From the NCBI GenBank assembly GCA_034509755.1, contig CM067546.1, positions 27,333,876 to 27,397,875 of the forward strand: a DNA stretch of 64,000 nt, read 5' to 3'. Below the pieces are notes generated by a model, which saw only the letters and a list, made by a program, of their open reading frames with translations, was not told the DNA's origin and made no database searches. Below are positions 1 through 12,463 of this stretch, one piece after another; within the stretch, counting starts at the first letter, position 1; each line of letters opens with the position of its first letter. This stretch comes from Anisodus tanguticus (taxonomy: Eukaryota > Streptophyta > Magnoliopsida > Solanales > Solanaceae). A program made the translations under genes and the position numbers.

Positions 1-3000
1 ATAAATCCGACTTTTCAAAAGCTACATTGTGAGCATGCCTGAAGAAGAACAGATGTTAAATGGAATAATTGTCTTTTCTGGCGAGATTGTAAATCAACAA
101 ATAGTGTTACATAATGCAATTTCCATTTTCACATTCTATTTTATGTGCTTGCACTTAAAATAACATTCCACAGAGCTAAAAGTGAAAATAATATTCAAGG
201 ACAGTCCAATAGTTTTTCATTTCGTATAACGAACAAAATTTATGTATCAGGTTCACATCCTTTCTACAAAAGTCTAACCAGAAGCAAGAAGTGAAATACA
301 TGGTGAATGAAGTTTGGAAAATACTATGTCTTTGACCAAATCTTTTGCTTGGAAAATTTAATACTCCCTCCGTCCCAATTTTATGATGTAGTTTGACTAG
401 GCATGGTGTTTAAGAAATAAAGGAAGACTTTTGAATCTTGTGGTCTAAAACAAATCAAAGATATTTGTGTGGTTATAGATCATCTCGTTAAGCGTAAAAG
501 GTAAAGTTTAAAGTTAAATTATTGACAAATAAGGAAATATATTATTCCTTTTGGGACTGACTAAAAAGGAAAGTGTGTCATATAAATTGGGACAGAGGGA
601 GTATGTTGGTATTCGTGTTTTTATTCGTGCTAGTTCTTTTCTCCTATCAGTTAGAAAGCCATAAATTATCCGCTTCTCATCAAAAGATAGAATCATGACC
701 GTTTGAAAAGGACAAACTTTTCTCACCTGAAAGCCATAACCTCCACAAATTCAGTATCAATCTGGAAAGATAACCAGAAAAACCATAGTTAAGATAGCAA
801 ATCCTCGTTTTAGATTGCATATTTATAGGGGAAATATATTCCTATGATTATCTTACCCCCGTCTCCTCTTTCACTTCTCTTACAACTCCTGTAAAGATCT
901 CCTCCGACTGATATTGACATGAAAAGGTAGAATGACTTTAGGGATTGAGGCGAAGATTTCATGTTTCCCTATTTACTCTGTTAACAAAGAAGTGTAACCA
1001 GAACATACCTCATTTATGAAACCGGTTGGTATTTTCCATAGGCCTGAAAGAGCCGGAGCAAAATATTTCTCTTGTACAACAAGCACCTGAAACAGTCATT
1101 TCTTGAGGTCAAGGGACTACAGAAGAGATATACAATATTATGGCCACGGGAGGAGCTAGAATATGGGTTACGGGTTCGGCTAACCAGTAGTTTTGGACTA
1201 AACCCTATATTTGTGTTAGGAAATCCATTGAATATGTACAAATTATTAATTTAGAACCAGTAACTTAAATGGACTCGAATCCCGAACCCTTCAAATACTG
1301 GCTCCGTCTCTGTTATGGCATGCTATATATAGTCATTAGAAGTGTCTTTCAAAAGCTATATGTACCTCATTTTTGTCATTGATCACAAAACCCCCAACTC
1401 CAACTTGATGAGATGCATTAGAAGGAAGCATGCAGGGATCATCAGGAAGCCAATATGTCATCATGAGATATCCTCTTTCCGCATGATGATATAGAAATCC
1501 TACCTATCAAATTAGTATTACTTTAGAGTTTGGCTTGACGGAAGAGTTAGCATCAGAAGCTAAACGAACATGTAACAATTTTGTTTTCAGATTGTAAACG
1601 CGAAAAAGCTATCTGAGTTTGGATATTAATAGTCAATACCTTTACTGCAATAGGAACTAGATCACATTTCTCAACTGGTAGTTTAAGCCAAACTCCCTTC
1701 TTCCCCTGCAGCGTGCAACGTCAATTAGAAACTAGGTGTTCCATAAACTTTACTAATATATCTACATCTGAAGAAACACCAAGACTGGAGGTGCCAAGTT
1801 CGTCTACATAAATGAAAATACAATGCTTCTTCTACATAATCAGTAAACAAATTATATAAAAATAAATGTAATTGTGGAATTTTAAGAGAGATTAAAATAT
1901 TTATTGTTGCTTTGGAAGTACCTTCATTTTCCAGTGAGAGAGAGATGAACAAAGTACAGATGCAAATATATTGGGATTGGATGGTAGTGTTTGTGGATTA
2001 ATGACCACTCCTCCATATTCATCATCAGAAGCATCAAGAACTCTTATGTCTCTAAGATACAGTCCTGAACAACTTTTTCCATTTATCTGACAAGAAAATT
2101 CGTCGAGTATAAAATTCTCTTTGCTAAAGGAGCTTGCAGCATCGTAAGAAGCACTTGAACGAGAAGCCTTGAGTACAACACCTCGATGTAAAACAGAAAA
2201 AGCCAATATCAGTGTTTGAAGATGTATCAATCCCAAACTATGTACACCTCAATCCCAAACACGTATCAACTGATATCATCTATTTTTGCTGTTATCATCT
2301 CAGATCTAGGCACTACATTCTGTAGCGAGAGCTAACATGTCTTGCCTAATGTAACAGCAAGTGTGTAACTTTCTAAGCTAAAGATGCACTTTGTACTACC
2401 TCATGGTACATTGTTCTACTTCCTCAAGACGACAACAACAACTACGCCTCAATCACAAACAAGTTGAGTTAGCTATATGAATCCTCATTGTCCATGTCAC
2501 TCCATTTAAACCAGTCTAAGACCAATATTATATAGAACAAAAAATAATAATTAAGAAAATAGTTCTCTAGCTCTAGAAGTTCACAGGCTAATTCTCTCTC
2601 TTTTGCCTATCGCTTTACCTAAGCTCCAGTTAACCGAATGCAAGACGGAGGAACCTACATTCCAAAAGTGAGATGGTTCTTTAATGCCATTATCTTCCTG
2701 CCAAATAACTAGTCGATCAAATCCAACGGACTTAGAGCAAGAAATGCATACTTTTTGAATAAGCCTATCATGTTTAAGTAGTTCCAACCTAATCTGAGAT
2801 GGTCGTAAGCAGATGACTAATTGTCTCTGTAGACCACTGATTCTACATTTTTTGCTGCTCCAAAAGATAGTACTAAAACCTCAAAAGGGCAAAGATGACA
2901 TTAAAACAGTCCACAACTTAAACAAATGCAAGGCAACAAGAAAAAATGTCTGCATTTGTTTAACCATTATCTAGTGCAAATAAACTCATAAGACTTTTGA

Positions 3001-4202
3001 ACTATAAGGAGGGAGGGGAGGGGGGGGGGGGGTGCAGAAAGTTGAACTGGCCTTATGATCTTCGGATTGAACTAAGCAAAATCCAAAATCTAAAGAGAAC
3101 TTACTATAATCATGTTGATTACAATGGTTGCAGGAAACGGAAAATAAGTAACTACTAAGTATTACAACAAAATGAAATTACAACAACTGAAATTTCAATA
3201 AACTGAAAACAAGCACTTTGATTTGCTGGGTCGAGTGATGACACTCTGTCTTTAAGACAAGATTTCTCCGTATATATCCTTTCTATGTTCTGGACCTCAA
3301 CAAATGAGCAAAGGAAAGTGTTACTTTGAAGAACTTAGTGTAATGAAATGATGCTGAAAAGTAGTAGGAAGACTTCTGTTTTTTCGTTTGTGTGTCTTCT
3401 CAACAATTGAGCCAAAGGCTTCAATATATAGTGCATGGAGGGGACTTGTCAACTGCCCAACTAATTGTTGTTAATGGCAGCCAAATAAATGACTGAATTA
3501 ATGTGCAACGTATTGGAGCTTTAGTGAGGAGTTATTCAGCCAAGTAATGACTGAATTAATGGAGGTTAACGTTCCAAAACCAACAGCAAAAGCAAAACCC
3601 ATGAACCGGACCGGACGGGCGGGCGGCGGCGGCGCGCGGGGGCTTAGCCTCGAACCAAAGCACATCTAGGTCCTCACTCCTTCAAACACATGGGTTAACC
3701 TTTGGGGTCCCAAACCCTTAGCCAATTTTGAGACTTATAAACTAAACAAATCTTCCTTCCCACACCGATGAGAGAGAATTGGTCTATACCACATTTTCAT
3801 GTTTCAAACACCTCACTTCGTGGACCAATATATCTTTCATTTCTCAACGAAATTTGACGATATTCGTCAATCCCTACGGTCATCTACTCACTTAGTAGAT
3901 TATGCACGTGTGAAGAATCAAAGTCTCCCACGTGAGGAACCCTAGTGTTTAAGTCATTAAAGATGGGTGGTCGTAACTCCCACCGAAGGCAAATTTCCAA
4001 CAAATCAACAGTACAAAAAGATAATTAAATGAAAATAACAAAAATCATGATTTTCCCACATTAGAAAATTACCTCTGCAAGAACACAACTTCTGAGTCCC
4101 ACTGAGACCAAATATTAGCTTCGTATCAAGAAATGAGCAAGATTTCATCACCTCTAAATTAGACAAAAATAATGACTTGGAACCAACCAACCTCAACTCC
4201 AT
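1..4202 (-). CDS. NUDT8: NUDIX hydrolase, NUDT8-like (3' end cut by window edge)
   Basis: Predicted Nudix-family hydrolase of the plant NUDT2/5/6/7/8/10 group, which cleave nucleoside diphosphates linked to another moiety. Eight minus-strand exons join in frame with GT-AG borders: 4202-4073, 2181-1922, 1705-1640, 1503-1366, 1086-1009, 907-857, 761-727 and 38-1 (about 265 codons, continuing off the left edge). The Met at 4202 opens an N-terminal leader (MELRLVGSKS) of the kind seen in NUDT8 proteins. The pre-Nudix domain follows (DDEYGGVV, LSHWKMK, GKKGVWLKLP, YHHAERGY, ASHQVGVGGFVIND). The Nudix box GX5EX7REUXEEXGU is complete across exons 1086-1009, 907-857 and 761-727 (GFINE, EEIFTGVVREVKEETG, then I). 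Intron 1 is about 1.9 kb because of a solo LTR, and the last visible intron holds a MITE. One oddity: exon 1503-1366 begins with Val where the family usually has Glu before GF. Family assignment is firm; the exact paralogue is inferred. Confidence 0.9.
364..601. mobile_element. Stowaway-like MITE (238 bp) in NUDT8 intron
   Basis: The terminal inverted repeats start CTCCCTCCGTCCCAATTT on the left and, reverse-complemented, CTCCCTCTGTCCCAATTT on the right. A TA dinucleotide flanks each side (362-363 and 602-603), as expected for Tc1/mariner-derived Stowaway MITEs. There is no coding capacity. It lies in the intron between the exons at 761-727 and 38-1. Confidence 0.85.
2431..2545 (-). repeat. 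SINE-like repeat in NUDT8 intron 1
   Basis: On the minus strand the segment ends in a GTTGTTGTTG tail at about 2431. Its body is recognisable from the plus strand as CTACGCCTCAATCACAAAC followed by GTTGAGTTAGCTATATGAAT. This resembles the 3' body of widespread plant SINEs (Au/SolS type). The 5' boundary is unclear, and a related scrap (CCTCAATCCCAAAC) occurs at about 2228-2260. Recognised from memory of the family, not by search. Confidence 0.5.
3005..3032 (+). repeat. G-rich low-complexity tract
   Basis: Runs of G separated by single A residues end in 12 consecutive Gs on the plus strand, inside NUDT8 intron 1. Because the gene is on the minus strand, the transcript carries the C-rich complement. 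It could form a G-quadruplex on the non-transcribed side of the DNA. Length is likely polymorphic. Confidence 0.8.
3113..4002 (-). mobile_element. Solo LTR (890 bp) in NUDT8 intron 1
   Basis: The segment starts TGTTGATTACA and ends TTTCCAACA, giving TGTTG/CAACA terminal repeats. It is flanked by a perfect 5-bp duplication, AATCA at 3108-3112 and 4003-4007. No primer-binding site or internal region adjoins either end, so it is a solo LTR left by LTR-LTR recombination. Orientation is taken from a minus-strand TATA-like run (CACTATATATTG) at about 3427-3437. It contains a GC-rich patch at 3613-3645 (GGGCGGGCGGCGGCGG). The same family orientation as the host gene means its promoter, if active, would read toward NUDT8 exon 2. 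Confidence 0.8.
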
Positions 4203-4292
4203 TCTTCACACACTACAAAACCAAAGCCTTTTTCTTGTCGTTTAAACTAATTCCAGAGAGCCCCAGTCTACTGTAACCAACTAATTTTACTC

Positions 4293-4301
4293 TAATAAAT
4301 A
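4293..4301 (-). promoter_or_regulatory. Possible TATA box of NUDT8-like gene
   Basis: The minus strand reads TATTTATTA about 90 bp upstream of the Met at 4202, in an A/T-rich region. Position fits a plant core promoter, but this is weak evidence in such AT-rich DNA. Confidence 0.25.
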
Positions 4302-4302
4302 C

Positions 4303-5717
4303 CCACAAAATTATAACATCATTAATGGTCTCAAAATCTTGAACCTTTTTGACAAAAAAAAAAATCCCTCGTCAACAAAGAAACAAGAATTTCTTGGGCA
4401 TATTCCACTAGTCGGAGAATACTAAAAAAGTCTTGAAGAAACAAGTGAAAAGACAATGGTCGAGGGGTATTGTAATTAAGGTACAAGACGACCAAGAAAA
4501 ACTATCTTAGGTGGCATAAGGTTGTGGTGGAAAATGAACCATGAATGAGAAAGTTTTTATTAAATGACAAATAAGGTGGAAAAGATATTTATGAAGTAAT
4601 AATTGTAGAAAAGGAGGGAAGTAAACTGAAATTGACAGGAAATAGAAGTATGAAGACACTGTAGAGACTTAGAGAGGAAACAGGGGAAGACCAAGGACTA
4701 AAGCTGCTTAAAATTTAAATTATTTTGGGCCTGATTTTACTTATAGCAGATATTTAAGAAATTAGAAAAAAACTTTTTTTACCCACCCAGTGATATCTCT
4801 TTTACGTCCAACTAATTCGAATCCGCATTGAGAAGTTCTATTTTAGGGGTTAAAACGTTTGTTATCAAAAATTTCATTTTTAAAATTCAAATTCGAAATC
4901 ATTAATTAAGAATAAAGATACTTACTGTCCATTATAATCTTTCAGTGGTTAGATTTCAAACTTTTCAAAAAATACCAATAATTTGTTGTTTCGTACTATG
5001 AAACTAACAGTATCATATAATGATAGAATGACAATGCAAAGTTTAGTTTAGTTTATATACAAAAATGTGGCAGTCTATTTGAATAAGAAAAATACTGTGC
5101 CAAACAAAAAAAGGTAGTACTACTATTGTTTCCTATTTTGAACTGTTGTAACATCTACCATCAAAATATTTAATTTTTCTGGAAAACCCTTTAGAATTGG
5201 GACAACAAAATCAGAACATCTTTCTAAGGAAAAAACAGATTTTCTTTATTTAAAATAACAAAAAAATCCCAAAGAAAGTGGGAGTGAGTGTATGCACTGT
5301 TTACGTATTTTGGGACGTGTGAGTTACTTTGCGTGGACAGGATAATAGCACGTGACTTCCAATTATCTGTCCGGAGCTCATGGAGCTATGTTTATTTAGT
5401 TCTAATTTTATTACTTTGTTTTGGTTTCCAAAACATATGAAATATTATTAATCCGTAAAAGTACAAGCTTCTCTTTGTATTCAAATATTAATATCCAAAA
5501 AGTGACATGATTAAAAATTTGCTCTAACGTTACAGAAAATAGATCGGTGTTCTTCCTTCCATTTTATTTCATATGATAGTATTCGATAAGATACAAAGTT
5601 AAACAAAGAGAAAAAAAAGACTTTTTAACATGTGTTAAATATGTATAACATATAAAAAGTACTCTTAAAATCCGTGATATTAAACATGTCGCATTAATTC
5701 CTATAAGAAAATGTCGC

Positions 5718-5748
<31 letters not shown>

Positions 5749-5977
5749 TGCTAGAAATAAAAAGCCTAACAGAGGAGGGAAAGTCAAGTCCTAAGAAATA
5801 TTAAGTTCAAATAAAAGCTTGAGAAATTATGAATCACAATGAAAAGGCAGTAACAGTGAATCTCAAGTTGCAAAAGAGAAGTAAATAAATAATATATCTA
5901 TTTTGGTAAAATAAATTAAGGGGGACTTCACTAATTGAAAAAGCAACAGAGTGGAAGAAATTAAAACCTCTATAGTC
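4303..5977. other. Intergenic, AT-rich, no gene seen
   Basis: No coding region with family resemblance was found on either strand. The region is very AT-rich. A trinucleotide microsatellite (TAA)n of about nine units lies at 5718-5743. It probably includes the NUDT8 upstream regulatory region on its left side. Confidence 0.6.
5718..5743 (+). repeat. (TAA)n microsatellite
   Basis: About nine uninterrupted TAA units, then a diverged continuation (TAAATAATG). Plain simple-sequence repeat. Confidence 0.9.
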
Positions 5978-5982
5978 AAAGG

Positions 5983-6162
5983 TACATAATTGTATTAATC
6001 TCACTTGGAGAGTCTTTCTCATTAATATAAATATATATATTTTGTATAATGTTGAATTATAATGAAATAAGGATCTTATATTTATCATAATTAGGATCCT
6101 ATATTTACCATAATTATACACTACTATTAATTATAAAATATATGGTAATATTCACTAATACA
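5983..6162 (-). repeat. 3' LTR of copia-1
   Basis: Matches 20192-20435 over most of its length (shared ATAATTAGGATC and ACTACTATTAATTA blocks). It is preceded on the minus strand by a polypurine tract (TTGAGGGGG at about 6163-6171). The outer TG has become TA. Confidence 0.75.
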
Positions 6163-7188
6163 CCCCCTCAATTAGAGCGGAAGGAGGCCGGACGCTGACA
6201 CTGGATCTGAAGTCGATGAACAGCTACCGAGGAAGGCCCTTTGTGAAAATATATGCATATTGATACGAAGAAGGCACATGTAACACCTTAACATGACATA
6301 TAGCAACCTTCTCACGAACAAAATGCATATCCATCTCAATGTGCTTGGTTCTCTAATGCTGAACTGGGTTATGAGATAAGTAGACCGCAGATATGTTATC
6401 ACAGTAAACCATAGACGCCTTACGTATGGGACACTGAAGCTCTAAGAGGAGGTTTCGAAGACAGCAGATCTCAGCTACAACGTTTGCAACGCCTCTATAC
6501 TCTGCTTCTGCACTCGATCGGGAGAGTGTGACTTATTTCTTGGCAGACCATGAGATAAGATTGTCACCTAAGAACACACAATAGCCGGACATGGAACACT
6601 GCGTGTCTGGACAGCCTGCCCAATCGGTGTCCGTGTATGATAACAGCTTGGTCGGTGCAGAGCGGTAGAGATGTAATCCATAATCAAGAGTGCCCTTAAC
6701 GTATCGAATGATACGTTTAAAAGCTGTAAAGTGAGGCTCCCTGGGGGCATGCATGAATAAACAAACCTGCGAAATAACATATTCAATGTCAGGCCTGGTG
6801 AATGTAAGATACTGAAGTGCACCCGCAAAACTCCTATAGAGAGTGGGATTGGACACCGGATCTCCGTCAGTAGCACTGAGTTTCGACTTCGAGTCGACTA
6901 GAGTAGGAATGATTTTGCAATTTGTCATTTTAGCCTTGTACACAATTTCTTCTGCATACTTACGCTGGCATAGGAACATGCTATCTACAGATCTAGTAAT
7001 AGAAATCCCCAAGAAGTAACTCAACTTCCCTAAGTCAGTCATAGCGAATTCGGATTTGAGCAGCCGAATGATCTCATATTTCAACACATCAGAAGAGGCA
7101 GTCAGAACAATATCATCCACATATAGTAACAAATATGCAATGTCACAACCTCGATGAAAAATGAATAATGAATGGTCACATTTGTTGC
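6163..7188 (-). pseudogene. copia-1 reverse transcriptase C-terminus and RNase H
   Basis: Reading from 7188 leftward, an ORF (7132-6533) contains the RT catalytic YVDD, then DLGKLSYFLGI, the RPDI block and the RNase H motif YTDTDWAG. After a stop near 6533 another frame continues with the RNase H end (AEYR-like, then YCDN-like and HIEMDMHFVRE-like blocks) to about 6230. Frameshifts and stops make it a pseudogene. The N-terminal part of the same RT lies at 17406-17880, on the far side of the chromovirus. Confidence 0.85.
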
Positions 7189-9516
7189 TGTCACGCCTCG
7201 ACTTTACCCAAGTCTTCCCTTAGGGCGTGATGGCACCTGTGCAACTACCATTTCACAGGCGAACCATTAACTTATTTTCTTCATAAATTAAACATGTATC
7301 TAGGTGTAGAAATAATAGAAACATGTACTTCTTTAATGAAAGCACGAGCCCATGCTCGTACATCCACAAATTTTTCTAGACTCGATGGAGGTTCAAATAC
7401 AGAATAAAAATATCCGAATCTTAAAAGAAAACAGTTTCATGTGGGGCATTCCCCAAGATTACGAAATTAAATTCTTCAACCTACTTATTCAAGAAAGACC
7501 ATCACCAAATTCGGAGCAATGGATTGGTGGAACAGTGAGGCTGCGGGACGATCACTAGCCCTGTTGCGAAGTTTTTCCTTTATCATGTTTACCTGAAACA
7601 TGATAGATTGAAGAGTCAGTCCTACCATCCGGGGCTGAGTGAGGACTTCGCCTTACAATTCAAAGTAACCTCACAATGCTCTAAGTGCAATTATATTATA
7701 AATATAATAAGCACGCTATGAAACATATTACAACACTTTCAATGTACAAACCAATAATAATTGTTCACACACAAAAAGGAATCCCCTCCCAACTTATTCT
7801 AGGGAATGCTTAGTTTAACCAGTACACATTCACGAAAAAAATCGCGGAACGCGCAACCCGATCACATATATTATACTATATAATTGTTGCGGTGCGTGCA
7901 ACCCGATCTAATATTTTATATTATGTGTTTGTTGCAGTGCGTGCAACCCGATCCAATATTATATATTATATATTTATTGCGGTGTGTGCAACCCGATCCA
8001 ATATATTATATATTTGTTGCGGTACGTGCAACCCGATCCAATATCATATATTATATATTTATTGCGGTGCATGCAATCTGATCCAACATATTATATATTT
8101 GTTGCGGTTTGTGCAACCCGATCCAATATCATATATTATATATTTATTGTGGTGTGTGCAACCCGATCCAATATATTAAATATTTGTTGCGGTGCGTGCA
8201 ACCTGATCCAATATATTATATTCTATATTTGTTGCGGTATGTGCAACCCGGTCTAATATATTATATTCTATATTTATTGCGGTGCATGCAACCTGATCCA
8301 ATATATTATATGTATATATTGTCTGAATGATACTGTGACAATAATAGACTTCCATACTTGGTCATATTTTCAGAAAAATTCAAGTAATATTTCTTTCTTT
8401 CAACTTTTCGCCCTTCTCACTTGTAAGAGTTATAACTCTGAATTTGTAACCCTAAATAAGTTGTTTTTTACGCCGAACTGAAGTTAACACGGAGACCTAT
8501 CACTATATCAAGTTTCCTCTATAAATGCTTAGTATAACTAGTACAAATTCACGAAATAAATATCTTTAAGAAAATTGTCTAGCCAGATTTTTGTAAAAAT
8601 AGGATACAATAATAAAACAATCATAACTTTTTATCCGTAAGTTGGATTGATCTTCGTAAATTCTCAAACTGTCAAGAACAGAGAAAACTACAACTTTTAT
8701 TCCTCACAAACTTTCATATTCTTTACCAATTTGTACAATTTTTCGTTATACGTTCTGCCCTTCTGGATTTCAATCGATCCGAGGAAGAAACTTTAAACGG
8801 CAATAACTCTCTAACCGTATATCGGCTTTAGGACCATTTGGACTCAATCTGACCATGAAGGAGAGATGTACAACCTTGTACAATTTCGTCCAATGCTAGC
8901 AAGGATAACTCAGCAAAACAGTCCGTAATCACATGACCCAAACTAGTTATAAGATAATATTATATCAATAATTCATCTCAAGTTATACTACCTCCTTGTT
9001 CTTTTTCTTTTTATGATCATTATTTCAGCATCCATATTATGTTCTAACATATATTGTAACTCAAAATAAAGGATTATACTAATAAATTATGAGTGAGAGA
9101 ACTCACCTTTATTTCTTCGCAATCTTTTCCAACCTCTTCAAGATCTTTTGCGAAAATTAATTCACAATAAGAAAACGGCTATGAACTATTGATTTCCAAG
9201 TTAACAATAGCTAAATTTCAAGTCCATGAATTCGAAACCACGAACATAAACATCCGAACTCGGAACAAAGCCTTCTCGAAACTCCTAAATTGTTCTAGGT
9301 ATTTTTCTCTCTGTGTTTTTTTTCCTCTCAAAGTGTGTTTTGTTTTTGCTTTTCGTATCTCCATTTTCCCTTTTGATGTCTGTGTGTGTATAGTTATATA
9401 ATTTGTGCATGTTGCACAAATTTTGGGACGTGAGGGAGTGGAAGGAAACGTTGAGGGAGAGGGGTTTTAGGGACGTGTGTGTATGTGTTTTTTTTATTAA
9501 TTCTCAGAACTTATCA
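7189..9516 (-). repeat. 3' LTR of gypsy-1
   Basis: Begins TGTCACGCC on the plus strand and ends TTATCA next to the polypurine tract. Colinear with 15372-17405, but 294 bp longer because a minisatellite of about 42 bp has seven more units here. The size difference equals 7 x 42. Confidence 0.9.
7844..8311. repeat. LTR minisatellite, about 11 units of 38-46 bp
   Basis: Each unit holds a core like TTGCGGTGCGTGCAACCCGA followed by an AT-rich spacer (TCCAATAT, then ATATATTATATATTT). The core has a small dyad (TTGC...GCAA). Successive cores lie near 7845, 7885, 7931, 7976, 8015, 8061, 8101, 8147, 8184, 8231 and 8276. The same array in the other LTR has only four units. Confidence 0.92.
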
Positions 9517-9628
9517 TTCTCCCCTCCTTAAATAACATTCATCCTCGAATGTGAATAAGGTCGTAACACACACACATAGACACGCAAACTGCACACACAT
9601 GAAACACAAATTAACATATTTTATTACC

Positions 9629-10189
9629 TTACTCAAACATGAATGGATATTTGACTTTCATCGCGTCTTCGGCTTCACAGGTTGCTTCTTTTGTGGAGTG
9701 ATTTCTCCATAGGACTTTCACGGAAGCAATATTTTTATTCCAAAGGCGCTTGATTTGTCTATCTAGTATTTCTATCAGAATTTCTTCATATTGAAGCTCT
9801 TCATTCAGAACTATCTCTTGGGGTTGGATGACGTGGCTTGGATCGTGCAAGTATCTCCGTAACATTGACACATGGAATACCGGATGCACCGCTTCTAATT
9901 CTTGTGGAAGTGCTAGTTCGTAAGCCACATTCCCTACTCTTCGTAAGATCTCATATGGTCCAATAAACCTTGGGCTCAACTTCCCTTTCTTGCCAAATCG
10001 TATCACCCCCTTCATTAGAGAAACTTTTAAAAACACTTTCTCCCCTTCCTGAAATTCGAGATCTCTTTTGTGATGATCCACATAAGATTTATGGCGGCTA
10101 TGAGCTGTCTTGATCCGCTCCCGAATTATCTGCACTTTGTCATTTGATTCTTGAATGACTTCGGGTCCGAACAATAGTGTTTCGCCCAC
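9629..10189 (-). pseudogene. gypsy-1 integrase C-terminus with chromodomain-like end
   Basis: Encodes the integrase C-terminal region (KGVIRFGKKGKLSPRFIGPY, VHPVFHVSMLRRY) and then the chromovirus tail (VKVLWRN, EATCEAEDAMK, YPFMF). The tail matches the CR-type chromodomain end of Tekay/Del elements, which in that family guides integration to heterochromatin. It is in a different frame from the rest of integrase (10907-10290), so the polyprotein is broken. Confidence 0.85.
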
Positions 10190-10289
10190 CTCGAACCACC
10201 TAAGCGGAGATCTACATTTTCGCCATACATTGCTTCAAACAGAGCCATCTGTATGCTTGAATGGAAACTGTTATTGTATGCGAACTCAA

Positions 10290-10907
10290 TTAGACATAGA
10301 TGGTCCAACCAGTTTCCCCGAAAGTCCAACACTCAAGACCGTTGTCCTCCAATGTTTGAAATATTAGTTTAGCATGTCCATCTGTTTGTGGATGGAAGGT
10401 CGTGCTCAATTTAACCTTTGTCCCAAAGCCCTGCTGAAAACTTTGCCAAAAGTGTGAGGTGAACTGGGAACCCCTATCCGAAATAATTTGTAATGAAATA
10501 CCGTGTAACCTCACTATCTCTTTCAAATAAATCTGTGCATACTGCGGTGCCCGATACGTAGTATTGACCGGTAGGAAATGGGATGACTTTGTAATCCGAT
10601 CTACAATCACCCAGATAAAATCATAACCTTCTTGAGTTTTCGGCAAATCAGTCACAAAATACATATGAATCGCCTCCCATTTCCATATGGGGATACCAAT
10701 GTCCTGAAGTAGTCTACTGGGTTTTTTATGTTTGGATTTTACCTGTTGACACGTAAGACACCTTCCGACAAACTCTGCAACATCTCTCTGCACTCCGTCC
10801 CACCAGTAATTTGCCTTGAGATCCTCATACATTTTTGTTGATCCTGGATGAATAGAATACCTGGTGTTGTGACCCTCATTCAAGATTTTCTTTCTTAGTT
10901 CCCTCAC
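10290..10907 (-). pseudogene. gypsy-1 integrase
   Basis: Contains the H2C2 zinc-binding region (HNTRYSIHPG...CLTCQQVK) and the catalytic core. The central core Asp is present in ISDRGSQF. The first catalytic Asp position reads Tyr (HMYFVTDLP), and the usual QTDGQAE Glu reads Lys (QTDGHAK). The last part (after about 10350) runs into a shifted frame. The integrase would be inactive. Confidence 0.88.
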
Positions 10908-10997
10908 CTTAGGAACACATAACCTACCCTTATATTGAAGGGTAACGTCATTGTTCCCTAATGTAAACTGTGAAGGTTTTCCTCGTTGAATCTTCTT

Positions 10998-12463
10998 TCA
11001 AAACCCAACAAATTCCATATTCTCAAACTGACTTTCTTTTATTTTCAAAGCTAAGGCAGACTGAGAGGTATCATGCACCACCACACTGCCTTCGCCGACC
11101 TCAGTTAAACTAACCCCGAGGTTTCCTAATTTTTGTACCTCACGAACAATACCTCTCTTTTGTATTGCCAAGTGGGCCAAGCTGCCCATCAATCTCTTAC
11201 TGAGTGTGTCAGCCACCACATTAGCTTTTCCAGAATGGTAAAGAATGCTAAGGTCATAATCCTTAAGCAACTCTAACCATCTTCTTTGTCAGATATTCAA
11301 ATCCTTTTGCGTGGTTATGTACTGTAAACTCTTGTGATTTGTAAATATATCTACATGCACCCCATACAAATAGTGTCTCCATATTCGTAAGGCAAACACT
11401 ACCGCATCCAATTCCATGTCATGAGTTGGATAATTCTTCTTATGTATCTTCAATTGTCGAGATGCATACACAATAACTTTTCCAAACTGCATCAAGACAC
11501 ATCCCAACCCAACCTTAGAGGCATCGCAATAGACTATGAATCCTTCATGTCCTGATGGTAAGGTTATGACTGGCGCAGTAGTCAATAACTCCTTCAGTTT
11601 CTGAAAACTTGCTTCGCATGACTCTGACCACTGGTACTTAACTGATTTTCGAGTCAATCGGGTCAAGGGACCAGCGAGACTAGAGAAACCTTCTACAAAT
11701 CTTCTATAATACCTAGCCAAATCCAAGAAACTCCTTATTTCTGTCGGAGTGGTAGGCCTTGGACAACTCTTCACTGCTTCTATCTTTTGGGGGTCTACCA
11801 TAACCCCATCCCTTGACACAACATGCCCCAAGAAAGCCACATTTCCAACCAAAATTCACACTTTGAAAATTTAGCATAAAATTTCTCATGTCTTAAGATT
11901 TGAAGCACTACCCTTAGATGTTCTTCATGTTCTTCAGCACTTTTGCTATAGATTAGAATACCATCGATGAACACAATCACGAACAAATCTAAGAATGGTT
12001 TGAAGATTCTGTTCATGAGATCCATAAAAGCTGTTGGGGCATTGGTTAACCCGAAAGACATGACCAAGAACTCATAATGGCTATATCGGGTTCTAAAGGT
12101 TGTTTTGGGTATATCATCAGGATTTATTTTCAGCTGGTGATATCCCAAATGAAGGTCAATCTTAGAAAAATAACTGGCTCCCTGAAGTTGGTAAAAAAAA
12201 TCATCGATTCTTAGTAATGGGTACCAGTTCTTGATCGTGACCTTATTGAGTTGTCGATAATTGATGCACATTCGGAGTGAACCGTCTTTCTTCTTCACAA
12301 AAAGGACGGGTGCACCCCAGGGGGAAACACTAGGCCTTATAAAGCCTTTAACCAGAATATCATTCAATTTTTCTTTTAACTCTCTCAACTCAGTTGGGAC
12401 CATTCGATATGGAGGAATGGAAATTGGTTTTGTACCCGGAATTAATTCTATAGCGAACTCCAC
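10998..12463 (-). pseudogene. gypsy-1 reverse transcriptase and RNase H
   Basis: RT begins at 12463 and shows SPWGAPVLFVKKKDGSLRMC, YRQLN, FSKIDLHLGYHQ and FGLTNAPTAF. The catalytic box reads FIDG instead of F/YIDD, so the second metal-binding Asp is Gly. A frame change near 11850 leads to the connection and RNase H (YCDASKVGLGCVLMQ, ASRQLK, ELDAVVFALRIWRHYLYG) down to 11289. The segment 11270-10998 carries the end of RNase H (DYDLSILYHSGKANVVADTL). Confidence 0.9.

Noticed and set aside
1725..1952. Separate small gene overlapping NUDT8
   Set aside because: Wrong frame; overlaps the exon-intron border that is fixed by the conserved protein and splice sites.
7844..8311. CRISPR-like array of repeats with spacers
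   Set aside because: Cores are degenerate, spacers are near-identical AT-rich sequence, and the array is inside a retrotransposon LTR of a plant. It is a minisatellite.
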